NCBI GenBank assembly: GCA_003482455.1
Contig: DMYW01000037.1
Span: 78,969 to 142,968 of the forward strand
Source: Rheinheimera sp.
GTDB lineage: Bacteria; Pseudomonadota; Gammaproteobacteria; Enterobacterales; Alteromonadaceae
Direction of reading: 5' to 3'
Length of the DNA: 64,000 nucleotides
This document shows, in pieces, positions 52,131 to 60,311 of the stretch. Position numbers and translations under genes: made by a program. The notes beneath the pieces were generated by a model. That model was not told the DNA's origin. It saw only the letters and a program-made list of their open reading frames with translations, and did no database searches. Each line of letters begins with the position of its first letter. Position 1 is the stretch's first letter.

Positions 52131-53144
52131 TTATTTGTCCGCTTTACGGCTGTACCAAGGGACATCACATTCGTACTTGCTTAGCAAGTTTTCTACGCCC
52201 AAAGTCAATGCAAACAATGCCATGCGCACGAGGACGCCATTATCGGCTTGGCGGAAAATCGCTAGATTTGGGTTCATGTTTAAATCATTGTCCAGTTCGT
52301 TTGCCTCTAAACGAGAATCACGTGGCAATGGATGCATGATCACAGTGTTAGATTTGCAGTGCTTGGTGTAAATTTCTTGGTTGAGCCGGAATTTTCCGCG
52401 GTATTTGTTGGCTTCTTCTTGCGAAGGGAAGCGTTCTTCTTGGATACGGGTTTGGTAGACGATGTCCGCGTCGATATTGCCTTCCAGTTTGTCAGAAATC
52501 CGCACTTTATGACCTGCATTTTCAATCGCTGAAACAATTTCATCAGGCATCGCCAGTTCATTTGGTGCGATCAGTGTGAACTGGATGTTTTTGTACAAAG
52601 TCAGTAATTTCGACAGCGAATGCACAGTGCGACCAAATTTTAAATCGCCGATCATCGCGATGTGCATGCCTTCAATTGATTGATCCCACGCCGCTAATTC
52701 ACGTTCAATCGTGAACAAATCTAATAGGGCTTGAGTTGGATGTTCGTTGGCACCGTCCCCGCCGTTCAGCACAGGTACCCGGCTGCCTTGCGCGAATTCT
52801 GCCACTGAACCTGATTGTGGATGGCGCATGGCAATCACGTCGGAATAACTGGAAATCATTCGAGCCGTGTCAAACAGGGATTCCCCTTTGGACAAAGCGG
52901 ACGATTGAATACCTGTTGTCTCACGGACTTCGCCACCGAGCAGGTTAAAAGCACAACCAAAACTGACGCGAGTGCGCGTTGATGGTTCAAAAAACAAATT
53001 ACCTAAAATGGCTCCATCCAACACTTTGGTGCGTTTTTGGCGAAGCGCGTACGGCTCCATCGCGCGTGCAATTTCAAAAACTCGTTGGATGCTGTCGCGG
53101 TTAAATTGTTTAACCGACAGGATATGTTCGCCTTTAAAGTTCAT
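52131..53144 (-). CDS. pyrB: aspartate carbamoyltransferase catalytic subunit
   Basis: First committed step of pyrimidine synthesis. It has 337 residues, longer than E. coli PyrB (311). 'FFEPSTRTRVSFGCAF' carries the carbamoyl phosphate loop STRTR. 'ALSKGESLFDT' holds the conserved Ser-Lys of the 80s loop, and 'MHPLPR' the 240s segment. No pyrI regulatory gene is next to it, in keeping with this longer subgroup. A TATAAT and a GC-rich leader hairpin lie upstream. It is followed by hemL in the same direction. Confidence 0.95.
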   Translation of the reverse strand: MNFKGEHILSVKQFNRDSIQRVFEIARAMEPYALRQKRTKVLDGAILGNLFFEPSTRTRVSFGCAFNLLGGEVRETTGIQSSALSKGESLFDTARMISSYSDVIAMRHPQSGSVAEFAQGSRVPVLNGGDGANEHPTQALLDLFTIERELAAWDQSIEGMHIAMIGDLKFGRTVHSLSKLLTLYKNIQFTLIAPNELAMPDEIVSAIENAGHKVRISDKLEGNIDADIVYQTRIQEERFPSQEEANKYRGKFRLNQEIYTKHCKSNTVIMHPLPRDSRLEANELDNDLNMNPNLAIFRQADNGVLVRMALFALTLGVENLLSKYECDVPWYSRKADK

Positions 53145-53174
53145 TGTGGGTGCCTTAACAGAGAGGTGACAGAA

Positions 53175-53206
53175 GGCGGCGAGCCGCCAGACTGGACGAC
53201 ATTATA
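53175..53206 (-). promoter_or_regulatory. pyrB -10 element and leader hairpin
   Basis: On the minus strand a perfect TATAAT (53206-53201) lies about 57 bases before the pyrB ATG. It is followed in the leader by the 14-bp palindrome GGCGGC-TC-GCCGCC (53188-53175). The hairpin has no T-tract, so a classical pyrBI attenuator is not shown. Confidence 0.4.
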
Positions 53207-53230
53207 ACAAAATCTGTGCGCGCTCGGCCA

Positions 53231-53662
53231 TTACACAGGTTTGGCAACGGCCAAAATTACTACGGCGAACAAAATGAGCACTGGTAACTCATTGAACATA
53301 CGATAGAATTTTGAAGAGCGAATGTTGCGGTTGGCTTTGAAATCAGCCAGCAGTTTAAAGCAATAGCCGTGGTAGAGGTACAACAGGGCAACAAGTACTA
53401 GTTTCAAATGTAACCAGTGACTTGCAGCAATCCATGCGCCACCGTACATAAACATCACAATAAACCCAAACACCGCAGTCAAAACCGCAAATGGTGTCAC
53501 GAAATACAACAATCGACGTTCCATCACCTTAAAAAGTTCGGCAGCTTCGCCATGCGGGTTTTCGCTGTGATAGACAAACAACCGTGGCAGGTAAAAGATA
53601 CCGGCAAACCAACTAACCATAAAGGCAACGTGCAGCGCTTTAAAAATAAGTAAGGCGGACAT
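53231..53662 (-). CDS. hemJ: protoporphyrinogen oxidase HemJ
   Basis: Membrane protein of 143 residues with four hydrophobic segments, the HemJ/UPF0093 form of protoporphyrinogen oxidase. Conserved features are 'KALHVAFMVSWFAGIFYLPRLFVYH' (family His and Arg residues; region 8-32) and 'WLHLKLVLVALLYLYHGYCF'. GGAG is seven bases before the ATG. It is close to hemL, another haem enzyme, with pyrB between. Confidence 0.9.
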   Translation of the reverse strand: MSALLIFKALHVAFMVSWFAGIFYLPRLFVYHSENPHGEAAELFKVMERRLLYFVTPFAVLTAVFGFIVMFMYGGAWIAASHWLHLKLVLVALLYLYHGYCFKLLADFKANRNIRSSKFYRMFNELPVLILFAVVILAVAKPV

Positions 53663-53720
53663 CGAGTTTCTCCGAAAGTGATGCGGCAGTGTACCAAGAA
53701 TTCTTTGGAATTTCTTTGCG

Positions 53721-55427
53721 CTATAGCAGGTTATTCTGGCGCATCAATAACTGACGGACTTGCTCCCAACGCACTAAACCGAGGGCTTGATTGTCAACTT
53801 CGTCGGACATGATCATCACTGCACCGTCGCGTTGTTCACCGAGGATCTCAAACACTTCGGCCATCGTGGCTTGAAAATGTAAGGTGTGGATAGGCTGATA
53901 ACGCACCACACTTTCGCCACTCATCGACAAACTGACGTCGTAGCTGGCCAATTCCAACAGTTGGTCAACCGCATATTGACGTCGAACGACTACGCATTTA
54001 TCGGTCCCTGCTTCATCCAATGCTTGCAGGATCAAGGCATCTGACGGATTGTCGAGTAGCGTGTATTCCTTTTGCACCATCGCCAGCACACCGACTTTCT
54101 GCAACACGTCATCGGCAGGCGCTAGTTTGTACGGCAGCTGCAAAAAATCGAGTTGTAACAAAAAAATAGATTTCGTTTGAAAAAACTGTACAGCGGTAAT
54201 GTAGGACGCGGTGATCACTAGCATCGCTGGTACAACTAACTCGGGATTACCCGCCAATTCCATCACTGTGACCAATGCAGCGAGAGGCGCATGGATAGTT
54301 GCAGCAAGCATGCCGGCCATACCGAGTACCGCGTATGTGCCGACGGTCGACGTATCGCCAGCAATTAAACTTGGTAAAAATGCCAACACAGTGCCTGCTA
54401 ACACGCCAATACCAAACACCGGGCCGACAATTCCTCCGGGCACGCCAAGGCCAAGTGCAGCAACGGTCAACACAATTTTGGCCAAAAGAATCAGCAGCAT
54501 TAACCCCACAACATCAGGTTGCGACATGGCTGAGTGGATCACACCAGTTTCTGCGCCAAGCGCTTGTGGCACCAAATAGCCGACGGCTGCGGTGATTACT
54601 GCCGCAAGGGTCAGGCGCAGCGACAAATGCCAACGCTGAAATGTGCGCATGGTGCGCATTAAACTTTTATTGAAAAAAGTGGCTATAACGCCCAGTGCAA
54701 TGCCCATCAGAATTAAATACGGCAGATGCCAGTTATTTAAACTGATGATAGGGATCGTGGTTACATCGTGCTCAGTTGGCAGCAAATTACGGGTTAATAA
54801 TGCGCCTGTTGTTGATGCAAGCATGATCGGGACGAACACATGAATACGATATTCCCGCAGCACCACCTCCATCACAAACAGTACCGCAGCCAATGGGGTA
54901 TTAAATGATGCTGAGATGCCGGCAGCAATACCACAGCCGGCCAGAATTCGGATAGCGTTGTATGGTAGCTTCAGGTATGACCCCAAGGTACTGGCGCCAA
55001 ATGCGCCTAAATGTACTGAAGGACCTTCGCGTCCAACAGAGAAACCTGCACTTAGCGCCGCGACACCACCAAAAAACTGATGGATGGTATTACGCCAAGG
55101 CATCATACCGTAACGCAGTTTGATCCGATGGATCACAAATGGAATCCCGAGGCGGTAATGTCTAAGGCCAATGAGTAAACAAAGCACAGTGATAAATAAA
55201 GCTGCGGCTAATGGCAACCCAGCACGAATCGTCGAGTCTAACGATGTGAAATCATCTGCGGCAATGAGATAAAGCCGTTGCATGCCTAAAATGGACCAGC
55301 GAAATAGAATAATTAACAGTGCAGCAAGCATGCCGCCAACAACGGCAAGCAAGCACAATTGCAACGATGTGATTGGCAGCGCCACTCGGCGCCGTAGCGC
55401 AGGCAACCACCTTTGCTTCCAATTCAT
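53721..55427 (-). CDS. ClC-type chloride channel/antiporter with CBS domains
   Basis: Membrane protein of 568 residues. The ClC domain (about 10-420) has the gating Glu in 'SVGREGPSVHLGAF', 'GCGIAAGISASFNTPLAAVLF', and 'GVPGGIVGPVFGIG' in place of GxFxP. A C-terminal pair of CBS domains (about 440-565) may sense nucleotides. I chose the ATG at 55427, where a GAGGTGG lies ten bases upstream; an ATG at 55445 has no site. The selectivity motif near the first hydrophobic segments is too diverged to tell exchanger from channel. It is divergent from the DUF6776 gene. Confidence 0.88.
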   Translation of the reverse strand: MNWKQRWLPALRRRVALPITSLQLCLLAVVGGMLAALLIILFRWSILGMQRLYLIAADDFTSLDSTIRAGLPLAAALFITVLCLLIGLRHYRLGIPFVIHRIKLRYGMMPWRNTIHQFFGGVAALSAGFSVGREGPSVHLGAFGASTLGSYLKLPYNAIRILAGCGIAAGISASFNTPLAAVLFVMEVVLREYRIHVFVPIMLASTTGALLTRNLLPTEHDVTTIPIISLNNWHLPYLILMGIALGVIATFFNKSLMRTMRTFQRWHLSLRLTLAAVITAAVGYLVPQALGAETGVIHSAMSQPDVVGLMLLILLAKIVLTVAALGLGVPGGIVGPVFGIGVLAGTVLAFLPSLIAGDTSTVGTYAVLGMAGMLAATIHAPLAALVTVMELAGNPELVVPAMLVITASYITAVQFFQTKSIFLLQLDFLQLPYKLAPADDVLQKVGVLAMVQKEYTLLDNPSDALILQALDEAGTDKCVVVRRQYAVDQLLELASYDVSLSMSGESVVRYQPIHTLHFQATMAEVFEILGEQRDGAVMIMSDEVDNQALGLVRWEQVRQLLMRQNNLL

Positions 55428-55462
55428 GCTAGAGTACCACCTCATAAAAAATCGAAGATAAC

Positions 55463-56218
55463 ATGTTGAGAATGAACAGCAAAATTGAAAAAGTCAGCGT
55501 GTGGCTGCAACAGCATCGAATTTCAGTTATTCCATTGCTACTGACCTTCATTGCTGGAGGCGTTTTAGGTTACGGCACCGGCAACATTGAACTCTGGCAA
55601 AAAGTGCAATTATTCGAGCAGCAAAAAGCCCAGCAACAATTGCAGCATAGAGAATTGCAACAGCGTTTTGATGAAACGAGTCGTAAGCTGGATTTCGTGA
55701 CCGCAGATCTTGCTGTGGAGAAAAATACTAACCAGTTACTGCAAGACGATATCAAAAAGCAGCAACAACAAGTCTTCGACCTTAAGAATCAGCTCGCGGT
55801 ATTTCAAAAAATTGTTGCACCAGAACAAGACAGCGGCAGTCTTGTCATCGATAAATTTAGTCTTAGAAAAGGGAAAAAACCTGGCAGTTATCACTATCGC
55901 ATAGTGGTGATTGAACAGAACAAACAGCGCAAACAGACTAAAGCAAAGCTTGAATTCGTGATCACTGCTAACAAGCAAGTCAAAAAGAAAAAACAGACGG
56001 TCGGGTTAGATGTGTTAAAACTGGCGAGTACCGCAAAAAAACAAAGTTCATTGACAATCAAAAGCATAGCAACTGTGGAAGGTGACTTTGTGCTGCCGAC
56101 CAGTCATACAGCAAAATCAATCGAAATCACGTTAACCAGTAATTCAGGGCAGGGGCAATCGCCAATCACGTTGACCAAAACAATGCCTTGGGATGGCAAA
56201 TCCGAAATAGTTGAATAA
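55463..56218 (+). CDS. DUF6776-type membrane coiled-coil protein
   Basis: Protein of 251 residues. One membrane segment (about 20-40) is followed by a coiled coil (about 45-115, Gln/Lys/Glu-rich) and a compact C-terminal domain. It matches the uncharacterised family often found just upstream of erpA in gammaproteobacteria. Its function is unknown. A second in-frame ATG at 55472 is possible. Its last codons overlap the IscR site of erpA. Confidence 0.72.
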   Translation: MLRMNSKIEKVSVWLQQHRISVIPLLLTFIAGGVLGYGTGNIELWQKVQLFEQQKAQQQLQHRELQQRFDETSRKLDFVTADLAVEKNTNQLLQDDIKKQQQQVFDLKNQLAVFQKIVAPEQDSGSLVIDKFSLRKGKKPGSYHYRIVVIEQNKQRKQTKAKLEFVITANKQVKKKKQTVGLDVLKLASTAKKQSSLTIKSIATVEGDFVLPTSHTAKSIEITLTSNSGQGQSPITLTKTMPWDGKSEIVE

Positions 56219-56231
56219 ATTAGTCAGGTAT
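56207..56231 (+). promoter_or_regulatory. IscR type 1 binding site in the erpA promoter
   Basis: The 25-bp stretch runs ATAGTTGAATAA...TAGTCAGGTAT. It agrees with the published IscR type 1 consensus (ATASYYGACTRWWWYAGTCRRSTAT) at every position except position 9, where A replaces C. A sigma70-like TTGAAT (56211-56216), spacing 17, GATAAT (56234-56239) overlaps it, so bound Fe-S IscR would block polymerase. IscR also controls erpA in E. coli. Read by eye. Confidence 0.75.
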
Positions 56232-56272
56232 TAGATAATTCCCGGCGTTTTTTCAGTCGCAGAGGCCTTGTT

Positions 56273-56614
56273 ATGTCAGATTTCGAAGTTCCTATTCATT
56301 TTACCGACGCCGCGGCCAATAAAGTTCTCGCGTTAGTGACTGACGAAGAAAACCCAGCACTTAAACTGCGTGTATATGTTACTGGTGGTGGTTGTTCAGG
56401 CTTTCAATATGGCTTTACCTTCGACGAGAAAGTCAATGATGGTGATCTCGTGGTAGAAAAAAGTGGCGTGAGCATGGTCGTTGACTCAATGAGTTTACAA
56501 TATCTTGTCGGTGGCACTGTGGATTACACCGAAGGCCTGCAAGGCAGCCGCTTCATTGTGCAAAACCCCAACGCCACAACAACCTGTGGTTGTGGTTCTA
56601 GCTTCTCTGTATAG
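56273..56614 (+). CDS. erpA: iron-sulfur cluster insertion protein ErpA
   Basis: A-type Fe-S carrier of 113 residues that delivers clusters to apoproteins such as the isoprenoid enzymes IspG and IspH. The three cluster cysteines are Cys41 ('GGGCSGFQYGF'), Cys105 and Cys107 ('TCGCGSSF'). GAGG lies eight bases before the ATG. The upstream IscR box indicates iron-sulfur control. Confidence 0.97.
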   Translation: MSDFEVPIHFTDAAANKVLALVTDEENPALKLRVYVTGGGCSGFQYGFTFDEKVNDGDLVVEKSGVSMVVDSMSLQYLVGGTVDYTEGLQGSRFIVQNPNATTTCGCGSSFSV

Positions 56615-57013
56615 ACACTTCGCTGGGCAGTGCTTCTGGTCTGTCCAGCAAAAAAAATCCCGCCGAATATTTCATCAGTCGTGACAGCTTGAAACGAATT
56701 GTATAAACTAAGTTTCAATTCGGTAACAAAAAATAAACTTTATTTTAGTTTTTTGTGATTTGTCGCTGTTTTTTTAAGCTGATTTCACGTTGCAACCATG
56801 TTTAAAGTTTGTTTTTCGAATGGAATCATTAGGATACGTTTCGCACATTTTTTGGTGATAATTTTACCATCGCTAATTGTACGCTCGTCGCATCCTATGG
56901 TTTAATTGACCGATTTTTATTGCTTATTGAATTTTCAATAAGGTTTGGATTTTTATTTGGCAGGACGTGTTTTACATAAGAAGAGGCGTTAAACGCTGGG
57001 AGACAGTTTGGTT
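56615..57013. other. AT-rich intergenic region before the XRE gene
   Basis: About 400 bases without a convincing gene, AT-rich between 56690 and 56980. It holds two palindromes near the XRE gene (listed) and a hairpin near 56633-56658 that is followed by A rather than T and so is not a plus-strand terminator. Confidence 0.5.
56923..56942. promoter_or_regulatory. 20-bp palindrome upstream of the XRE gene
   Basis: CTTATTGAA-TT-TTCAATAAG, perfect 9-bp arms, 72 bases before the ATG. A second perfect palindrome, GCGTT-A-AACGC, lies at 56986-56996 near the ribosome binding site. Both are typical in size for XRE repressor operators, so autoregulation is likely. Confidence 0.5.
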
Positions 57014-57259
57014 ATGAAAGGTACAAAGAGCGTAATTTCAGACGAGAATAAACGTCTGTGCTTGTGGTTAAAGCGTCAGCGACAAGATAAAGGCCACACC
57101 ATGCGCAGTTTGTCTGAAGTTCTTGGCACCCCACATTCTTTCATTGGCAAAGTGGAAAACCAAGAGCGTCGTTTAGACGTGGTTGAGTTTGTCCGTTATT
57201 GTCAAGCGTTGGAGATTGATCCAGCAGAAGGATTGAAGCAAGTTATGCACGTTGCATAA
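57014..57259 (+). CDS. XRE-family helix-turn-helix regulator
   Basis: Small DNA-binding protein of 81 residues, almost entirely one Cro/CI-type HTH domain ('LCLWLKRQRQDKGHTMRSLSEVLGTPHSFIGKVENQERRLDVVEFVRYCQAL'; recognition helix about residues 37-50). It has no effector domain. The start is ATG at 57014 (GGGAG 11 bases upstream) or TTG at 57008 (five bases). It is a stand-alone gene with a terminator behind it and AT-rich DNA with palindromes in front. Targets are unknown, and there is no prophage around it. Confidence 0.8.
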   Translation: MKGTKSVISDENKRLCLWLKRQRQDKGHTMRSLSEVLGTPHSFIGKVENQERRLDVVEFVRYCQALEIDPAEGLKQVMHVA

Positions 57260-57273
57260 ACATGAAATAAGTG

Positions 57274-57300
57274 AAAAAGCCGCCTTGTGCGGCTTTTTTT
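57274..57300. terminator. bidirectional terminator between the XRE gene and ampG
   Basis: AAAGCCGC-CTTGT-GCGGCTTT stem with A-run on the left and T-run on the right; it touches the ampG stop codon. Confidence 0.88.
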
Positions 57301-58642
57301 ATGCCTGTTTGTCAGCGGCTTTTGTGGCCAACAAGATTTTGATCCACCAGAGCAGTCCGAGTGCAGGGATCACCATCAGCGATGTAAAAACAAAAAACAG
57401 CGTCCAGTTTCCATCCAGCCAATTGACTATACTGCCGCCAAACGAAGCCATTGACGTCCTGCCAAAATTTCCAATAGATGCCAACAGGGCATACTGACTG
57501 GCTGAGAACGCGACGCCGGTAAAGCTACTGAGAAATGCCACAAAACACACAATAGAAAAAGCGGTCGTGAAGTTGTCGATGATGATGGTCCACAGTAGTA
57601 AGTGCTCGTCAGGTCCGACGCTGGCGATCCACGCAAACATCAAATTAGACGCAGCCATGGTGATGCCGCCTATTAACAAGCCTTTGTAAACGCCAAATCG
57701 GACGTTTAACAAACTACCTAAAAATGTGAACACCAAGGTAGCCCCCCAGCCTATCAGCTTGGAGTACTCGGCAATTTGCGCATTGCTGTAGCCAATTTCC
57801 CGATAGAATTGAATCGACATTCGGCCTAAAAACGATTCGCCGAGTTTAAAGGTTAAAATGAACAACACGAGGAGTAGAGACAACTTCACACCGTTGCGTC
57901 GAACAAATTCTGCAAAAGGCTCGAGGATCGTCATTTTCAGCCAAAGTAAGGCTGGGTGACCGATTTGACCTATATAGCGTTGATTGGCTAGTTGCTGCAA
58001 CAGGTCGCGTTGTGTTGCGGGTTCTTTCAACATCAGCGTTTGCAAGGCCAGTAAACCCATTAAACCTGCAAGCAGCAAGTAGATGAACGACCAACCCAGT
58101 GCGTCAGCATAATAAAAAGCAATAAAACCAGGCAGCGAATAACCAGTCCACCATCCGGCAACTCCCATCGCTGCGGCGGCGGGAAGGCGGGGTTGATCAT
58201 CTCCAATCACATCGATACGGTAGCCATCTATAGCGACGTCCATGGTGGCGGCGGCGGCACCTATCATGGATGCCCAAAGCACAGTCAGCGTTAATGAATC
58301 ACTAGGATGTGTCAATGCCAACCCGACGGTTGCAATCGCTATACTGAGTTGCGTAGCGAATATCCAACTACGCCGTTGTCCAAACCGTTGATAGAGCAGC
58401 GGTAGACGGATCTTGTCGACGAGTGGAGCCCATATGAAGTTGACAGCATAAAACACGGTGACGGAGCCGACAAAGCTGATTGTTGCTCGCGGAAGATCTA
58501 AATCCTTTAGCCAACCACTGAGAGCGGAACCCAACAAAACCCAGGGAAAACCAGACGAGCAACCCAGTAAAAAAATTGCCCATAGACGTCTATCGGCATA
58601 TAGCTTCAGTGAATCAAGCCAAGAAAACTGCGATGAAGACAA
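57299..58642 (-). CDS. ampG: muropeptide permease AmpG
   Basis: MFS transporter of 447 residues that imports anhydro-muropeptides for wall recycling and so feeds beta-lactamase induction circuits. About 12 to 14 hydrophobic segments are seen. 'GFPWVLLGSALSGWLKDLDLPRATISFVGSV' and 'FIWAPLVDKIRLPLL' match AmpG segments 1-2. I chose TTG at 58642 because GGAG is seven bases upstream; another TTG at 58657 has none, and no ATG is available. yajG, the usual ampG neighbour, lies three genes upstream. Function agrees with anmK elsewhere in the window. Confidence 0.87.
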   Translation of the reverse strand: MSSSQFSWLDSLKLYADRRLWAIFLLGCSSGFPWVLLGSALSGWLKDLDLPRATISFVGSVTVFYAVNFIWAPLVDKIRLPLLYQRFGQRRSWIFATQLSIAIATVGLALTHPSDSLTLTVLWASMIGAAAATMDVAIDGYRIDVIGDDQPRLPAAAAMGVAGWWTGYSLPGFIAFYYADALGWSFIYLLLAGLMGLLALQTLMLKEPATQRDLLQQLANQRYIGQIGHPALLWLKMTILEPFAEFVRRNGVKLSLLLVLFILTFKLGESFLGRMSIQFYREIGYSNAQIAEYSKLIGWGATLVFTFLGSLLNVRFGVYKGLLIGGITMAASNLMFAWIASVGPDEHLLLWTIIIDNFTTAFSIVCFVAFLSSFTGVAFSASQYALLASIGNFGRTSMASFGGSIVNWLDGNWTLFFVFTSLMVIPALGLLWWIKILLATKAADKQA

Positions 58643-58716
58643 CAGAACACTCCGCAACGATTAAAGTTGCAACCTTAACAAAGCCGAGCGGAGCTAGAAA
58701 GACAGAAACAAGAATA

Positions 58717-59040
58717 TTAGGGCCTGATGCCAATAAATTCGTCTTCTGTTTGCACTGACCGCCCAAGCAAACATGCAATCGCTTGCTGCAAATGACGTTT
58801 AACCTGAGGATCTTGCTTCAATTCAGTTTCAGACCAAAACTCGAGTTGGTGCAACACATGCCAAAACACTTGCTCTCGGTAGGATGCTGGCGTCTTCGTG
58901 GCAACATTTAGTTGTGCCCATTCTTCAAGGGTATCCCACACGAACAGGTGCAGCTCACGATGCGGCAACTGTCCACGCAAAAATCGGGACACGTAAAACA
59001 CCAGTTGTCTGGATTTTTGCTCTAAAAACTGCTCAAGCAT
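58717..59040 (-). CDS. conserved protein of unknown function
   Basis: Protein of 107 residues that is soluble and probably all-helical ('MLEQFLEQKSRQLVFYVSRFLRG', 'FVWDTLEEWAQL', 'REQVFWHVLHQLEFW'), rich in Trp, Leu and Gln. I chose the ATG at 59040 with GGAGG six bases upstream. No signal peptide, membrane segment or motif that I recognise. It lies between the peptidyl-prolyl isomerase and ampG genes on the same strand. Confidence 0.6.
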   Translation of the reverse strand: MLEQFLEQKSRQLVFYVSRFLRGQLPHRELHLFVWDTLEEWAQLNVATKTPASYREQVFWHVLHQLEFWSETELKQDPQVKRHLQQAIACLLGRSVQTEDEFIGIRP

Positions 59041-59148
59041 GGCAATCCTCCGGCCAGAGTTCCTTTTCAGGTTTGAACGGAGCAGTTGCGCTGTCAACGC
59101 GACTGCGATAACAAGCGAAAACGCTTGTTATCGCAAGTATAGACTGGT

Positions 59149-59745
59149 TTAAATCGCAGGAAGGATAATTGCGCGGACAATCACAATTGGCGTTTTAGGC
59201 ACGTTATCCCAGCCTAACTTGTCATTGTGCATCGTTTCCATTGCGCGAATTTTTTCAATTACATCCATGCCTTCAACTACATTGCCAAACACCGCGTAAC
59301 CCCATGTTTTGCCCGGATTTAAGCTGGTGTTTTCATTTAGGTTAATGAAAAACTGACTCGTAGCGGTATGTGGCCCTTTTTCTTGATGAGCCATCGCCAC
59401 TGAATATTGGATATTTTTGAGGCCATTACCTGATTCATTGGGAATTTCTGCGAAATTCTTGATGGGTTCCAAGTTGCGATCGTAGCCGCCGCCTTGCAAT
59501 ACAAACTCAGGCTCAAGTCGATGAAACACGCTGTTGTCGTATATTTTCTTGTCGACATACGTCAAAAAGTTGTTCACGGTAACCGCCGCTTTCATGCGAT
59601 CTAACTCGATCACAATAGTACCGGCGGTGGTTTCCAATTTAACGCGCGGAAACAGGTTGTCTTTTTGGATAAACTCGCCGGGCATGCCAGCTGCAAGACT
59701 GCCAAAGCTCAACAATGCAAGCAAAGCAAACAGGATGCGACGCAT
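59149..59745 (-). CDS. ppiA: periplasmic cyclophilin-type peptidyl-prolyl isomerase
   Basis: Exported cyclophilin of 198 residues. A signal peptide ends near 'FGSLAAG'. The domain has 'YDNSVFHRLEPEFVLQGGGYD' (catalytic Arg in FHR), 'MAHQEKGPHTATSQFFINL' and 'GYAVFGNVVEGMDVIEKI'. The Trp that binds cyclosporin in eukaryotic forms is replaced by 'PGKTWGYAVF' context as in bacterial PpiA. It follows yajG after three bases, so the two are in one operon. It assists folding of envelope proteins. Confidence 0.88.
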   Translation of the reverse strand: MRRILFALLALLSFGSLAAGMPGEFIQKDNLFPRVKLETTAGTIVIELDRMKAAVTVNNFLTYVDKKIYDNSVFHRLEPEFVLQGGGYDRNLEPIKNFAEIPNESGNGLKNIQYSVAMAHQEKGPHTATSQFFINLNENTSLNPGKTWGYAVFGNVVEGMDVIEKIRAMETMHNDKLGWDNVPKTPIVIVRAIILPAI

Positions 59746-59748
59746 CGA

Positions 59749-60309
59749 TTAGTTCCTCAGGAAATTTTGCCATGTAGTGTCAGCCATCAAATCGTTCAGC
59801 ACTTGTTCCGTGAGAACACGTAGCTCACGCTCCGCCATTGCTGTGTCTAATTTCAGCGGTTGGCTCCATTTGCCTGAGCGGTTGAATGATTTGTTGAAAG
59901 ACGAGCCATTTTTCTCAATTTGCAGTGTCACAGAGACTGCATTGTGCACCACATGTTGCGCAATACTTAATTCTGCGTTTGCTTCTAATTGATTGATCTG
60001 AATGGTAACTGTTGTAGTGTCGGCGGCCGCTACATTAGCACCACGTTTCTTTAACGCGTCGGTCAGAGTGGCTTGGATTTGTCCGATCACATCATTCGTA
60101 GCAGGATAACTCTTCACTGAGTCGCCATCGCGCATAACCAATGTGGCATTATTTGGACGGTTATCCTGAACGGTCAAAGCGAAACTGACATTGGTTAACT
60201 CATTGCTTTGGGTGGCTAGGACCTGAGGCGATACGATAAAAGATTGCACTGAATTGCTGCAACCAACCAAACAGGCAGCAAGAGCTGCAGCAAAGAACAC
60301 GGCGCGCAT
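59749..60309 (-). CDS. yajG: YajG family lipoprotein
   Basis: Lipoprotein of 186 residues. The lipobox 'LVGC' gives Cys17 ('AACLVGCSNSVQSF'). The body 'FIVSPQVLA' and 'VQDNRPNNATLVMRDGDSV' matches YajG. AAGGA precedes the ATG. Its function is unknown. It is next to ampG in enterics, and here a PPIase and one other gene stand between. It starts two bases after rlmG. Confidence 0.87.
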   Translation of the reverse strand: MRAVFFAAALAACLVGCSNSVQSFIVSPQVLATQSNELTNVSFALTVQDNRPNNATLVMRDGDSVKSYPATNDVIGQIQATLTDALKKRGANVAAADTTTVTIQINQLEANAELSIAQHVVHNAVSVTLQIEKNGSSFNKSFNRSGKWSQPLKLDTAMAERELRVLTEQVLNDLMADTTWQNFLRN

Positions 60310-60311
60310 GG

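Noticed and set aside
56633..56658. Hairpin after erpA as a terminator
   Set aside because: It is followed by an A-run on the plus strand, and on the minus strand the T-run precedes the stem, so it fits neither direction.
57014..57259. XRE regulator as a prophage or mobile-element remnant
   Set aside because: No integrase, phage gene, attachment repeat or tRNA is nearby, and the flanking genes are core genes.
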